Positions 31,100-39,672 of a DNA stretch of 64,000 nucleotides are shown piece by piece. This stretch comes from Scytonema sp. UIC 10036 (lineage in GTDB: Bacteria > Cyanobacteriota > Cyanobacteriia > Cyanobacteriales > Nostocaceae), in NCBI RefSeq assembly GCF_009725235.1, contig NZ_WJFC01000051.1, forward strand, positions 1-64,000. The letters run 5' to 3'. The notes beneath the pieces were generated by a model. That model ran no database searches, had not been told where the DNA came from, and saw only the letters and a list, made by a program, of their open reading frames with translations. Position 1 is the first letter of the stretch, and the number at the start of each line of letters is the position of its first letter. A program made the position numbers and the translations under genes.

Positions 31100-32002
31100 T
31101 ACTTTTCCACCTTCCTGTTTTCTCTGATTGTTAACTTTAGTTCACAAGTTACGTGGAGTCTTGTTGGGTATTAGTCAGGAGATTAATAATATTCAATTGC
31201 AACAAGATCGAGTATTATTTACGAGTACAAAGAGCTATGGGGCATATTCTATCTGAATTCTAGCTTCCACGTTGCCCCTGAAGGGTTTGACAGCTACCAA
31301 GCTATAGCAGTCCTAAATGATTTACAAACACCTCTTCCTTGTCTTCCTTGTCTCCCTTGTTTGGCTCTCAAATAGGATTGCTATATTAACCCAAGTTGCT
31401 AATTATTAAAAAGAGCCTTTTTTTAAGTACAAAGTCTAAATTTATGGTATTTCCCAATACTTAACATAGCGTTTTCTGTATCAATTAAGATACCATTTAG
31501 GGACACTAACTAGCAATTTACGTTGTTAAGTAAAGCTCTCTCTACTGACGGCTCTATTTTTAGCCTAGTTGAGCAATTACTTAGAAGTTAACCGATGATG
31601 GGTTAACGCAATGGCATTCAGCTTTCTTGCAACGATGGAAGAGTTTAGAAGAATATGCCAAGAAGTACCGAGGATTTTGCCATTCGTACAAACAGAGAAA
31701 GAAAACCCCAAAACGATGCTATCGGAGAAGCAAGCTGTTCGGGGATTCTCTATCGAACGGTGGCTCTTTCTCACTTCACACATCGGGCACCGAATAAGCA
31801 ATGCCGTGTTCCCTACCCGTGCCAGATATCGAAAAACAACCTATTAGTACGGTTTGTCCGTCAGTTGATTGAGGCAAATAGAGCGCCAATAGAAGCGAGA
31901 AAAGACTTTTGACCTTTTTTGAAGGTAAGTCAGATGAATGGCTAATTTGTCGATGGCAATCACCTACAACCACCAATACAATCAAAATTAAACTACCACT
32001 AA
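31100..32002. other. Long gene-free stretch in the peptide locus
   Basis: About 900 bp. The first half is AT-rich with a pyrimidine microrepeat (CTTCCTTGTCTTCCTTGTC, near 31335). The second half (31600-31915) has overlapping open frames in two phases, but neither has a family I recognise and neither has a clear ribosome-binding site. Possibly a degraded gene. Confidence 0.4.
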
Positions 32003-32215
32003 CTAGACCAAACTTGCTAACAAGGCAGGAGAAATAGATGCGGTTACTCCACCATCAGTGCCGCCATACATAGAAGCAAACACGCCGCCATTTACGACTT
32101 CAGCTGTCAACTCTTCTTCAGACAAATCAACAGGCATACCTGCGTGGGAACGCATAGCAGGCTCAGAAAGTTTGGGCTGGAGGCAACGGTTTTCTTTTTG
32201 ATTTTCTGGTCTCAT
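32003..32215 (-). CDS. Putative GG-leader peptide / RiPP precursor
   Basis: 70 residues from the ATG at 32215, which has GGAG about nine bases upstream. The leader-like part (1-44) includes AMRSHAGMPVDLSEEELTAE and ends VVNGG. The SEEEL-type helix before a GG is shared by several RiPP leaders, and cyanobactin leaders carry a similar LSEEAL. The core would be 26 residues (VFASMYGGTDGGVTASISPA..), Gly/Ser/Ala-rich, no cysteine. It lies 628 bp from the divergent protease gene. Function inferred from form and place only. Confidence 0.6.
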   Translation of the reverse strand: MRPENQKENRCLQPKLSEPAMRSHAGMPVDLSEEELTAEVVNGGVFASMYGGTDGGVTASISPALLASLV

Positions 32216-32842
32216 AATAGATTTCTCCACTTGAAGTAAATCGAATCAAAAATTTTCCTCTACAAAGAAAGCTTGAAATCCAAAAATTCTTTAAGAGAAA
32301 CTTTTTCTATCTTTATACCACGAGTAATTAGAGTTAGCAATAATCAAAATCGCAAATTTTTCCTAAAGGCGAGCACCTCGAAGAATCTAAGTACAATCCA
32401 ACAGCAAAATATACCTGATTAATAATGAAAGCTTATCTTTGCTCTTATATCAATTTCACTATAGTATTGAAGATGCATGGAATAGCCAGATAAAAGCAGA
32501 TTGTCGTTGTTTTTGAATGATTTGACTGAAAATATTTCGATTGAAATACGCGAAGCTTGCAATAAAAAAAAATTATTTTACATTTTAAGAAGAGCAGCGA
32601 GTAGTGGAGATAAAATTGTATTTCAAATTACAAAAAAAGATTCGCTCTGTTGGATAAAAACTTTTCTATTTTTGGTGACAGGAGTCATATATAATGTTCA
32701 ATTGAAAATATCTTGAGTGTAATTGTTGCTTGTAGTCAATCAATTATGGATTATTCTATTGAAATTTACTTAAGCAATAAGAAAATGCTCAAACTAAATT
32801 TTTAAAATTCTCCAGACGCTAAAATTTTTTTGCGAATACTTC
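32216..32842. other. Divergent AT-rich region between peptide and protease genes
   Basis: 627 bp, very AT-rich. A small open frame at about 32501-32716 lacks support. The region should hold promoters for the peptide gene (leftward) and the protease operon (rightward). Confidence 0.5.
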
Positions 32843-34936
32843 ATGTCTAAAGTCAAGACAATCCCTGGACTGACAGATCTTTGGGAGCAAACACTGGGCA
32901 ACTCGGAAATTTATGTAGCGGTGCTGGATGGGTTATTCGATCGCTCTCATCCTTGCTTCCTTGGAGCCGATTTGACCCAACTTCCCACCTTAGTAGATCC
33001 TACCCCGATTCCTGATGGGCCGATGTACCACCACGGTACTCATATCACCAGTGTGATTTTTGGACAACCTGGTTCGTCCGTTGAGGGAATTGCCCCCCAA
33101 TGTAAGGGGTTGATTATTCCCATGTTTTCCGACAAGAATCGTCTGTCCCAACTCGATGTGGCACGGGCGATCGAACAGGCAGTGCAGGCAGGGGCGCACA
33201 TTATTAATATTAGTGGCGGGGAGTTCTCAGACTATGGCGAGGCAGATGGATTTTTAAAACAAGCCGTTGCTTTGTGTCAAGAAAAGAATGTTTTAATCGT
33301 GGCAGCAGCCGGAAATAACGGTTGTGACTGCTTGCACGTCCCTGCTGCCCTGCCTGCGGTGCTGGCGGTGGGAGCGATGGACGATCGCGGTCAACCCATT
33401 GACTATAGCAACTGGGGCGATGCCTACCAAACTCAAGGCATTCTTGCTCCTGGCGAGAAAATTTTAGGAGCAAAACCAGGTGGGGGAACCGTCGAATTAA
33501 GCGGGACGAGCTTTGCTACCCCGATTGTGACGGGAGTCGCCGCGCTGTTGTTGAGCTTGCAACAGCAGCGCGGGGAAAAACCCGACCCCCAAAAAGTTCG
33601 AGCCGCCATTTTGCAAAGTGCCGTTCCTTGCGAACTGATTGAAGTTGGCGATCGCCGTCGCTGTTTAGTCGGCAAACTGAATATTCTTGGTGCAATAGAA
33701 AAACTCAAAGGAGGAATAATGTCAGAAGAACAAGAAGCCATGAGCGCATTCGATTGTGGTTGTGGGGGTACTGATACAAGCTATCCCCTATCCATCAACC
33801 AGTTAGGGAGTAGCGATGTTGTAGCCGCGAACGCAGAAGTAAACAGTTCCCAAAATGCCAGTGTTACAGAAGCGGCGGCTGGAGTAGTAGAGATGCCTAC
33901 CCTAGCTTCAGTTCCCAGTGTTTCCCTAAACACCATCCCCACTCAAGGATTTATGCCCAATTCTGCTAACGCCCCTTTACCCGAACCTGCTGCCTACCAA
34001 AACTTTTTTCAATCCTCTATGACACAGAATCCACCCATGTCTTATCCTGTTGCTTCCTCAGTCACTGCCAGCCAAGCTCCTAGTGATATCAATCCCAATA
34101 CTTTAGTCTATGCCCTGGGTACGTTGGGCTATGACTTTGGCACAGACGCTAGACGCGACTCGTTTAAACAATTAATGCCGGGAGTTGCAGTTGATAATAC
34201 ATTGGTTCCCGCCAATCCCTACGATGCTCGGCAAATGGTAGATTATCTGGCAGACAACCTCTCTGAAGCCAAATCCTTAATTTGGACGCTGAACCTGGAA
34301 TTAACTCCAATTTATGCGATCGAACCCAAGGGAGCTTTTGCTAGAGATGTCTATGCAGTATTACAAGAACTCCTATCTGGGCAGATTCAAGCTGAAGATA
34401 ATGCAGACTATGTAGAACGGGTCAGCATCCCCGGAATTATCACCGGACGCACTGTTAAACTCTTTTCCGGGCAAATTGTTCCCGTAATTGAGCCACAGAA
34501 TACGCGGGGGGTGTATGGTTGGAAAATCAACACCCTAATCGGTGCGGCATTAGATACAATCGGCACCCAAGTGGCAGAAACAGACGAAGGCAATGTCCGC
34601 AGAACTTTAGGTGGCTTCCTCAACCGCATCTATTATGATTTCCGCAATTTAGGAACCACTTCTGGTGACCGCGCCCTAAATTTTGCTACCACTAATGCCT
34701 TCCAAGCGGCGACCACCTTTGCTCAAGCCGTGGCAGAAGGAATGGAACTCGATACGATTACCGTTGAGAAAAGTCCTTTCTGTCGGGTGGATAGTGATTG
34801 TTGGGACGTGAAGCTAAAATTCTTCGACCCGGAAAACAACCGCCGTGCTAAAAAAGTCTTCCGTTTTACCATTGATGTCAGCGATATAGTTCCCGTCACC
34901 TTGGGCGAAGTTCGCACTTGGTCTACTGCATACTAA
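32843..34936 (+). CDS. PatA/PatG-like subtilisin (cyanobactin-type maturation protease)
   Basis: 697 residues. The S8 peptidase domain (about 15-285) has the triad: VAVLDGLFD (Asp), YHHGTHITSVIFG (His) and LSGTSFATPIVTGVAA (Ser). A low-complexity linker follows with FDCGCGGTDTSYP, Ser/Pro/Gln-rich. The C-terminal domain (about 420-697; LVYALGTLGYDFGTDARRDS to DCWDVKLKFFDPENNRRA) is the one found on cyanobactin PatA/PatG proteins. PatA-type proteases cut the leader from precursor peptides. No PatD/YcaO gene is nearby. The next gene starts within ten bases, so they are co-transcribed. Confidence 0.88.
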   Translation: MSKVKTIPGLTDLWEQTLGNSEIYVAVLDGLFDRSHPCFLGADLTQLPTLVDPTPIPDGPMYHHGTHITSVIFGQPGSSVEGIAPQCKGLIIPMFSDKNRLSQLDVARAIEQAVQAGAHIINISGGEFSDYGEADGFLKQAVALCQEKNVLIVAAAGNNGCDCLHVPAALPAVLAVGAMDDRGQPIDYSNWGDAYQTQGILAPGEKILGAKPGGGTVELSGTSFATPIVTGVAALLLSLQQQRGEKPDPQKVRAAILQSAVPCELIEVGDRRRCLVGKLNILGAIEKLKGGIMSEEQEAMSAFDCGCGGTDTSYPLSINQLGSSDVVAANAEVNSSQNASVTEAAAGVVEMPTLASVPSVSLNTIPTQGFMPNSANAPLPEPAAYQNFFQSSMTQNPPMSYPVASSVTASQAPSDINPNTLVYALGTLGYDFGTDARRDSFKQLMPGVAVDNTLVPANPYDARQMVDYLADNLSEAKSLIWTLNLELTPIYAIEPKGAFARDVYAVLQELLSGQIQAEDNADYVERVSIPGIITGRTVKLFSGQIVPVIEPQNTRGVYGWKINTLIGAALDTIGTQVAETDEGNVRRTLGGFLNRIYYDFRNLGTTSGDRALNFATTNAFQAATTFAQAVAEGMELDTITVEKSPFCRVDSDCWDVKLKFFDPENNRRAKKVFRFTIDVSDIVPVTLGEVRTWSTAY

Positions 34937-34945
34937 AGCTTGGCT

Positions 34946-36709
34946 ATGCAATTTTCAACGAACAATACCCAGAGCCATGCACCGCTTGACCCCCATTTGC
35001 AAAGCGTGGCTCAGTTTTATAACCGGATGCCGATTAACCACAGTAAAGTGGTTTCTGCAAGCTACCCCCTCACTCAAGAGCCCGATCCACATTTACAGAA
35101 AGTAAAAATTTTATACGATGCTAATTCTGTTCCCTGCGATCGGGCTACTATTCAAAGTACAACCTGGTCAGATTACGGCAATAAAGACATCGCTAAATCT
35201 CACAATCTCTACTACGCTCAGCAAGCCGGAATTAAGTCAGGGGATTACGTCCTTGATGCTGGCTGTGGCATCGGGGGGCCGGCAATTGATATTGCTAGCA
35301 CCATTCCCCATGTCAAAATTGAAGCCATTAATCTATCCTCAGAGCAGGTTAAGCAAGCTAGAGTACAAGTCGCCAAAGCAGGACTGAGCGATCGCATTCG
35401 GGTTACAGAAGCCGACTTACACAATATACCCTTCCCCGATGGTGTTTTTGATGTAGTGTTGCTGCTTGAGAGCCTTGCTTACTCTCAAACAAGACAACAG
35501 GCTCTCTGGGAAGCTTATCGGGTTTTGCGTCCTGGTGGATGTCTTTACATCAAAGATATTTTCTGTAAAGAGGGGCTTTTGTCTCACCAAGAACAGCAGG
35601 AACTGCCACAGTTTCAAACCCTTTATCTATACCACACCCCTCAGTTGAGTCAGGCGGCTGAAGAGGTACGTTTAGCTGGTTTTGAGGCAATTCAGGTTAA
35701 GGATATCAGTGAAATTCTTAATTTTGAGAAGTTTCTAATATTCATGGCTCGAACACAGGGCTTCCAAAACCTGCCACTGATTGCCGGAGAAATTAAGGCT
35801 CGTAAACCTGTTTCGGTTTCTTATGTCAGTCCCAGCCAAAGCCTTGAAGTTCCCATCCAAAGCCGAACCAGCCGTTTAGTTTATGCCCTCGGTACATTAG
35901 GCTACGATTTTGGCACAGAAGCGCGGCGAGATTCCTTCAAGCAACTGATGCCTGGGATTGCGATTGATAACACATTGGTTCCCGCCAATCCCTACGATGC
36001 TCGTCAGATGGTTGATTATCTGGTAAATAATCCAACGGATGCCAAATCATTAATTTGGACGCTAAATCTGGAATTAACTCCAATTTATGCGATTGAACCG
36101 ATAGAGGCTTTTGCCAGTGATGTTTATGAAACTTTACAACTTCTATTAGCCGGACAAATAGAAGCCGAAGACAGCGCAAACTACATCGAACGAGTGAGCA
36201 TTCCAGCAAGACTCAGCGATAGAACCGTTCAGCTTTTTTCTGGACAAATCGTTCCGGTAATCGAGCCAGAAAATATTCGGGGGATGTACGGTTGGAAAGT
36301 CAATAGCCTTGCTAGCGCCGCCCTAGGGGTGGTACAAGCCGAAACAGGGGCAGTCAATGCACAAAGATCGCAGCGCAGCTTGAGCAGTTTACTCAACCGC
36401 ATTTACTACGACCTGCGAAACTGGGGGCAAACCGATCGAGACCGGGCGCTTAATTTTGCAGCAACCAATGCTTTTCAAGCGGCTTCTACCTTTGCCGAGG
36501 CACTCGCGGCGGGCATGGAACTTGACAGCATCGAAGTCTTTAAAAGTGCCTACTGTCGCTATGATAGCAACTGTTGGGACGTGAAATTGAAGTTTTTTGA
36601 CCCAGAAAATAACCGTCGGGCGAGAAAAATCTTCCGTTTCACTATTGATGTGCGCGATATCATGCCCGTTACCTTGGGCGAGGTACGTTCTTGGACTGTA
36701 CCTTCATAA
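34946..36709 (+). CDS. SAM methyltransferase fused to a PatA/PatG-type C-terminal domain
   Basis: About 587 residues from the ATG at 34946 (a TTG at 34940 is in frame). The first 45 residues are a linker. A class I methyltransferase follows (about 60-265; motif I VLDAGCGIGGPAIDIA, then VKIEAINLSSEQVKQARVQV and FDVVLLLESLAYS), closest in style to small-molecule C/O/N-methyltransferases. From about 310 to the end is a domain nearly the same as the end of the upstream protease (LVYALGTLGYDFGTEARRDS to DIMPVTLGEVRSW). The fusion suggests that both enzymes are recruited to one peptide or complex through this domain. Confidence 0.88.
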   Translation: MQFSTNNTQSHAPLDPHLQSVAQFYNRMPINHSKVVSASYPLTQEPDPHLQKVKILYDANSVPCDRATIQSTTWSDYGNKDIAKSHNLYYAQQAGIKSGDYVLDAGCGIGGPAIDIASTIPHVKIEAINLSSEQVKQARVQVAKAGLSDRIRVTEADLHNIPFPDGVFDVVLLLESLAYSQTRQQALWEAYRVLRPGGCLYIKDIFCKEGLLSHQEQQELPQFQTLYLYHTPQLSQAAEEVRLAGFEAIQVKDISEILNFEKFLIFMARTQGFQNLPLIAGEIKARKPVSVSYVSPSQSLEVPIQSRTSRLVYALGTLGYDFGTEARRDSFKQLMPGIAIDNTLVPANPYDARQMVDYLVNNPTDAKSLIWTLNLELTPIYAIEPIEAFASDVYETLQLLLAGQIEAEDSANYIERVSIPARLSDRTVQLFSGQIVPVIEPENIRGMYGWKVNSLASAALGVVQAETGAVNAQRSQRSLSSLLNRIYYDLRNWGQTDRDRALNFAATNAFQAASTFAEALAAGMELDSIEVFKSAYCRYDSNCWDVKLKFFDPENNRRARKIFRFTIDVRDIMPVTLGEVRSWTVPS

Positions 36710-36808
36710 TCTAACCCCCAATGCTTGCAGGGAAGGGAGAAAAGCCCCTCTCCTGTCACCAGAGGTGTTGGGGCAGAGGTCAAAATAAAATTAACCTGGG
36801 AGAAAACC

Positions 36809-37006
36809 ATGAGACTACCAAAACTTGCTCCTCCTGTAAAAAGACCGGATATCATTTATCCCCATCGATCTGTAGATGTCATTCATGGCAGAGTCGAAGA
36901 TTTAGTTGGCATTCGCATGGATTTATTACACGGAGCTAACTATAACGATCCTGCGGCTTTTAATTACAGTGCTTGTTCTGAATCTGCTTATGGATGTGAC
37001 GGCTAG
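36809..37006 (+). CDS. Putative RiPP precursor peptide ending AYGCDG
   Basis: 65 residues from an ATG with GGGAGA seven bases upstream. The leader-like part begins MRLPKLAPPVKRPDIIYPHR and includes VEDLVGIRMDLLHG. The tail, YNDPAAFNYSACSESAYGCD plus G, has two cysteines and several Ser/Tyr. Cyanobactin cores are followed by AYD-type signals for macrocyclisation, which the terminal AYGCDG resembles. It sits 99 bp behind the methyltransferase on the same strand. No family recognised, so precursor status is inference. Confidence 0.6.
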   Translation: MRLPKLAPPVKRPDIIYPHRSVDVIHGRVEDLVGIRMDLLHGANYNDPAAFNYSACSESAYGCDG

Positions 37007-37307
37007 AGAATCTAATCACGCCAGATGCTAAGGCTAAGGGAAACCCGCTTTCGAGGACTGGTTCCCCCATAAAAGAGCGATTTTTTTGGGGGAGCTGGGG
37101 ACATACGGTGCGGTAAAATAACTCAATGTCTGATTTCTCTGAACCCGTCATTTATCAACTGAAGGTAGTACTGATAGGTAGTACTGCTGGGCATCAGCCG
37201 ATTGAGCAAGTGAAGCTGTACTATTTTATGAAGTAATGCCTATGATTATAAATAAGAGCGAGTTTTTTGAAATAAGTTAAAAACTAAAATAAGGATACTT
37301 TCCCATC

Positions 37308-37478
37308 ATGGCAGAGAAGCAACCAGAACAGCCAGACAAAATTTCCAAAAAGATTGAATCTCATCTGTTAGCGACCGGACTAGAAGACTACGGTTTTTGG
37401 TGGCAGGAAATGCTCAAAGCACAAAAATCTTCTGAAAAAGAACAGAAACCCTTCCGCAGAGGTCGCATTTGGACTTAA
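37308..37478 (+). CDS. Small conserved-looking ORF in the peptide locus
   Basis: 56 residues, MAEKQPEQPDKISKKIESHL then LATGLEDYGFWWQEMLKAQK and a basic tail ending RRGRIWT. AAGGA lies upstream. A central amphipathic helix with aromatic residues between charged ends suggests a small binding protein. Cyanobactin clusters carry short proteins (PatB, PatC) of unknown role; this could be an analogue, but no similarity is claimed. Confidence 0.5.
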   Translation: MAEKQPEQPDKISKKIESHLLATGLEDYGFWWQEMLKAQKSSEKEQKPFRRGRIWT

Positions 37479-37488
37479 CAAGTAAGCA

Positions 37489-37662
37489 ATGTCAGCTTTA
37501 CCGAAAAGTTTTTCAGAACTCTTGCAGCATGAGCAATTCAGTCAATGCGAACCACCTGACAAAACACCCTCACCCATCAGCCTTTCAGACAGCAGGACTT
37601 CAAACTGCCAGATGGCGAGAGCAAATGGTAGGACTCAGAGACATTGGCTGAAACCCTCATGA
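37489..37662 (+). CDS. Second small ORF behind 37308
   Basis: 57 residues, MSALPKSFSELLQHEQFSQC then EPPDKTPSPISLSDSRTSNC and a basic tail. It starts ten bases after the preceding stop with a modest AAGTAAG upstream. Two cysteines. No family recognised. It may be a real member of the operon or a chance frame. Confidence 0.35.
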   Translation: MSALPKSFSELLQHEQFSQCEPPDKTPSPISLSDSRTSNCQMARANGRTQRHWLKPS

Positions 37663-37743
37663 TTTCGTAAGATTTTGGTCTAGGGACTTCCAGGAAATAA
37701 AATATACAGTTAATTAAAATGATAATAATAATTATGTAAGGAG

Positions 37744-37772
37744 GGCAATGGTTGCCAACGGCAACCATTGCC
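37744..37772. terminator. Perfect 13-bp hairpin at the end of the peptide locus
   Basis: GGCAATGGTTGCC, AAC loop, GGCAACCATTGCC: a perfect 13-bp stem with a 3-base loop, 82 bp after the last small ORF. No T-run follows on the plus strand, so termination is plausible but unproven; a dispersed palindrome is the alternative. Confidence 0.5.
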
Positions 37773-37857
37773 GTACCATTGTCAATTCAGGTTGTACAGC
37801 GCACGTAAAATCAAGGCTTCTGGGTAATGCCAGGGTAGAACATTATTGTTTCTATAC

Positions 37858-38010
37858 ACCCTGTATTACACGGAAGAACCTGTCTTCATGTAACACCCTC
37901 GGTCGTGAATTCCTTCTCCATGTAATACACGCAACTCCTCGTTTTCTTTCTCCATGTATTACACCCTTACTTCCCTTCCTCCTTTCCCACGTATTACATG
38001 GTATTAGCAC
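37858..38010. repeat. Imperfect 34-36-bp tandem array with a conserved 13-bp core
   Basis: Five cores of the type CCATGTATTACAC (at about 37859, 37887, 37918, 37952 and 37988) are separated by diverged pyrimidine-rich spacers. Spacing is 28-36 bp. Cores vary by one to three bases. The right half overlaps inverted-repeat copy B. Confidence 0.65.
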
Positions 38011-38102
38011 AATCTCATCCTTTATGAGGTTTTTCCTTACCCTGTCAGGCATTAATTCCTCTCACCCTTCAATCAGGAGCGAACGTACAGTAATTAGAGT
38101 CA
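37939..38102. repeat. Inverted-repeat copy B (pairs with 28792-28958)
   Basis: The reverse complement reads GACTCTAATTACTGTACGTT, then GAGAGGAATTAATGCCTGAC and GGTAAGGAAAAAC, matching copy A. Together the two copies bracket a 9.3-kb block in opposite orientation. Confidence 0.75.
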
Positions 38103-38666
38103 AATAGTTTGTCGCTTAGCAAAAAACACGTATTTGAGAAATAAAACTAACTTGATACTACAGTAAGCGATCGCCATCCCAAAAAGTACCCAAGTTATCT
38201 GTATTGAAGCAATCTGTAACATCCAAAGACTCACTAAAACGAGTCCCAGAACATCAGCAATTAGCACGTTGTAACGTTCGGAAACTTTCCAAGGCTGAAT
38301 GTAAATTGCTGGTGACGTATAAATTTTGACTCCAGCCACTAAGTTAAACCATACCTGGCTCAACAAAATCAAAATCGAACCCCATCCCAGCCAAATTGAC
38401 GCTGTATAAAATCCTAAAAGTTCTATAAAAATTGTACTGGTAGTAATTTTCAAGAAAGTATCCAGACGGTTATCCTTAACTTGCTCCTTTGCCATAGCAA
38501 TTTGTTGCAAATCTTGAGCAGCCATCCGGGCTTGTTCTATACAAAACAAAAACATCCCAACAGCTAGTAGTTGATGGGTTAATTGCTGACCCCAAATAAC
38601 TTGTCTCAATATACAAAGATTTGCCGGAAAGAATAGTAAAAATATCACTCCAGGAATTGGCAACAT
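38100..38666 (-). CDS. Multi-pass membrane protein of unknown function
   Basis: 188 residues with about five hydrophobic segments (near 2-20, 28-45, 75-95, 97-115 and 135-180). The cytoplasmic stretch after the second is charged (AKEQVKDNRLDTFLK). No catalytic motif. The stop codon touches the end of repeat copy B. A HIP1 site near the start region of the noncoding side supports a native cyanobacterial gene. Confidence 0.6.
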   Translation of the reverse strand: MLPIPGVIFLLFFPANLCILRQVIWGQQLTHQLLAVGMFLFCIEQARMAAQDLQQIAMAKEQVKDNRLDTFLKITTSTIFIELLGFYTASIWLGWGSILILLSQVWFNLVAGVKIYTSPAIYIQPWKVSERYNVLIADVLGLVLVSLWMLQIASIQITWVLFGMAIAYCSIKLVLFLKYVFFAKRQTI

Positions 38667-38901
38667 AAATAGTTACTCAGGGTTAAATAGATGAAAAATC
38701 TATCGTAGAGCGATCGCACAAGGTTTGGTTGGAGTACAATGCCACTTTTTTTTCCATCCGACGCGATCGCCATCTTTGAAATATCAATTGTAATAATTAA
38801 GTATAATATGTATTTTTTCATTAGTAGTATTGGGTTGGGACAGTATAACTTAAATAGCTTCAGCCCCTCTCCTTCTATGTAGCTGGAGGGATTTTGCGGT
38901 C

Positions 38902-39417
38902 TTACTGCGACCTTTGTAGGGAAAAATTTGCTATTAATCGTATATCTTTTCTGCCCGCAGATGTGGAATTCAATTGGAAATTTGGAACTTGCTGTATTAA
39001 GGCTTCATCTAGTACCTGATACCCACTGGAACGAACTAGCCGGACGTTGATGGGTTTACCATTATTATCAACATCAAAAACAACTTCTACTCTGCCTTCA
39101 ATACCCTGTTGCTGTGCGCTTTCTGGATATATGATGTTACATTTTATACAATTAGCAAAATCAAACAGTGAATTTTCTGGGTTTGGTTTTGGCTCTATAG
39201 CACTTGTACGATCGATTGTTTTACCAATCCCAGTTCCAAAAATTAGCCCAATTGCACCCAACATACTCAACTTTGTCAAAAAGATTCTGACGGTTTTTGG
39301 ATTTATGCCGTTCATAATCCATAAATTGAATTGTTCAAACATTATCGCACATTGGTAGAGTTGCTTAATTCGCGATAAAGAAGCGATTACGGAGTACAGC
39401 CGTATCGCGCAGCGCAA
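38902..39417 (-). CDS. TonB-like C-terminal domain protein
   Basis: 171 residues as listed; the likely start is MFEQFN or MNGINPKT further in. One hydrophobic anchor (LTKLSMLGAIGLIFGTGIGK) precedes a TonB C-terminal domain: YPESAQQQGIEGRVEVVFDV, NGKPINVRLVRSSGYQVLDE. TonB couples the inner membrane proton force to outer membrane receptors. The proline-rich spacer is short. No ExbB/ExbD gene is near. Confidence 0.75.
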   Translation of the reverse strand: MRCAIRLYSVIASLSRIKQLYQCAIMFEQFNLWIMNGINPKTVRIFLTKLSMLGAIGLIFGTGIGKTIDRTSAIEPKPNPENSLFDFANCIKCNIIYPESAQQQGIEGRVEVVFDVDNNGKPINVRLVRSSGYQVLDEALIQQVPNFQLNSTSAGRKDIRLIANFSLQRSQ

Positions 39418-39672
39418 GCGGTACGCAGCTTATCGCACCTCAAGAACGAGGGCAATACGGTAGTAAGCGCAGTCATTGCTCGCTTGCCACTTTTTCTGAC
39501 TTGATTGAATTGAGTTGGTCAAAATTGACAAGGTGCTATTTAACCAAAAACCAACTTCTTATGCCCCGTTCCAAATGCAATTTTCAACCTGGTTTTTGCG
39601 ATTGCCTCCCTTGGGTGCTTCGCACCATCGCGTGGGTTTGAAACCAGTACTTATGCAATATATTTTACCCAA

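Noticed and set aside
31611..31912. Two overlapping open frames in the peptide locus
   Set aside because: Neither has a family, a start signal or a codon pattern that singles it out.
37858..38010. CRISPR array
   Set aside because: The repeated core is only 13 bp, varies between units and has uneven spacing; no cas gene is in the window.
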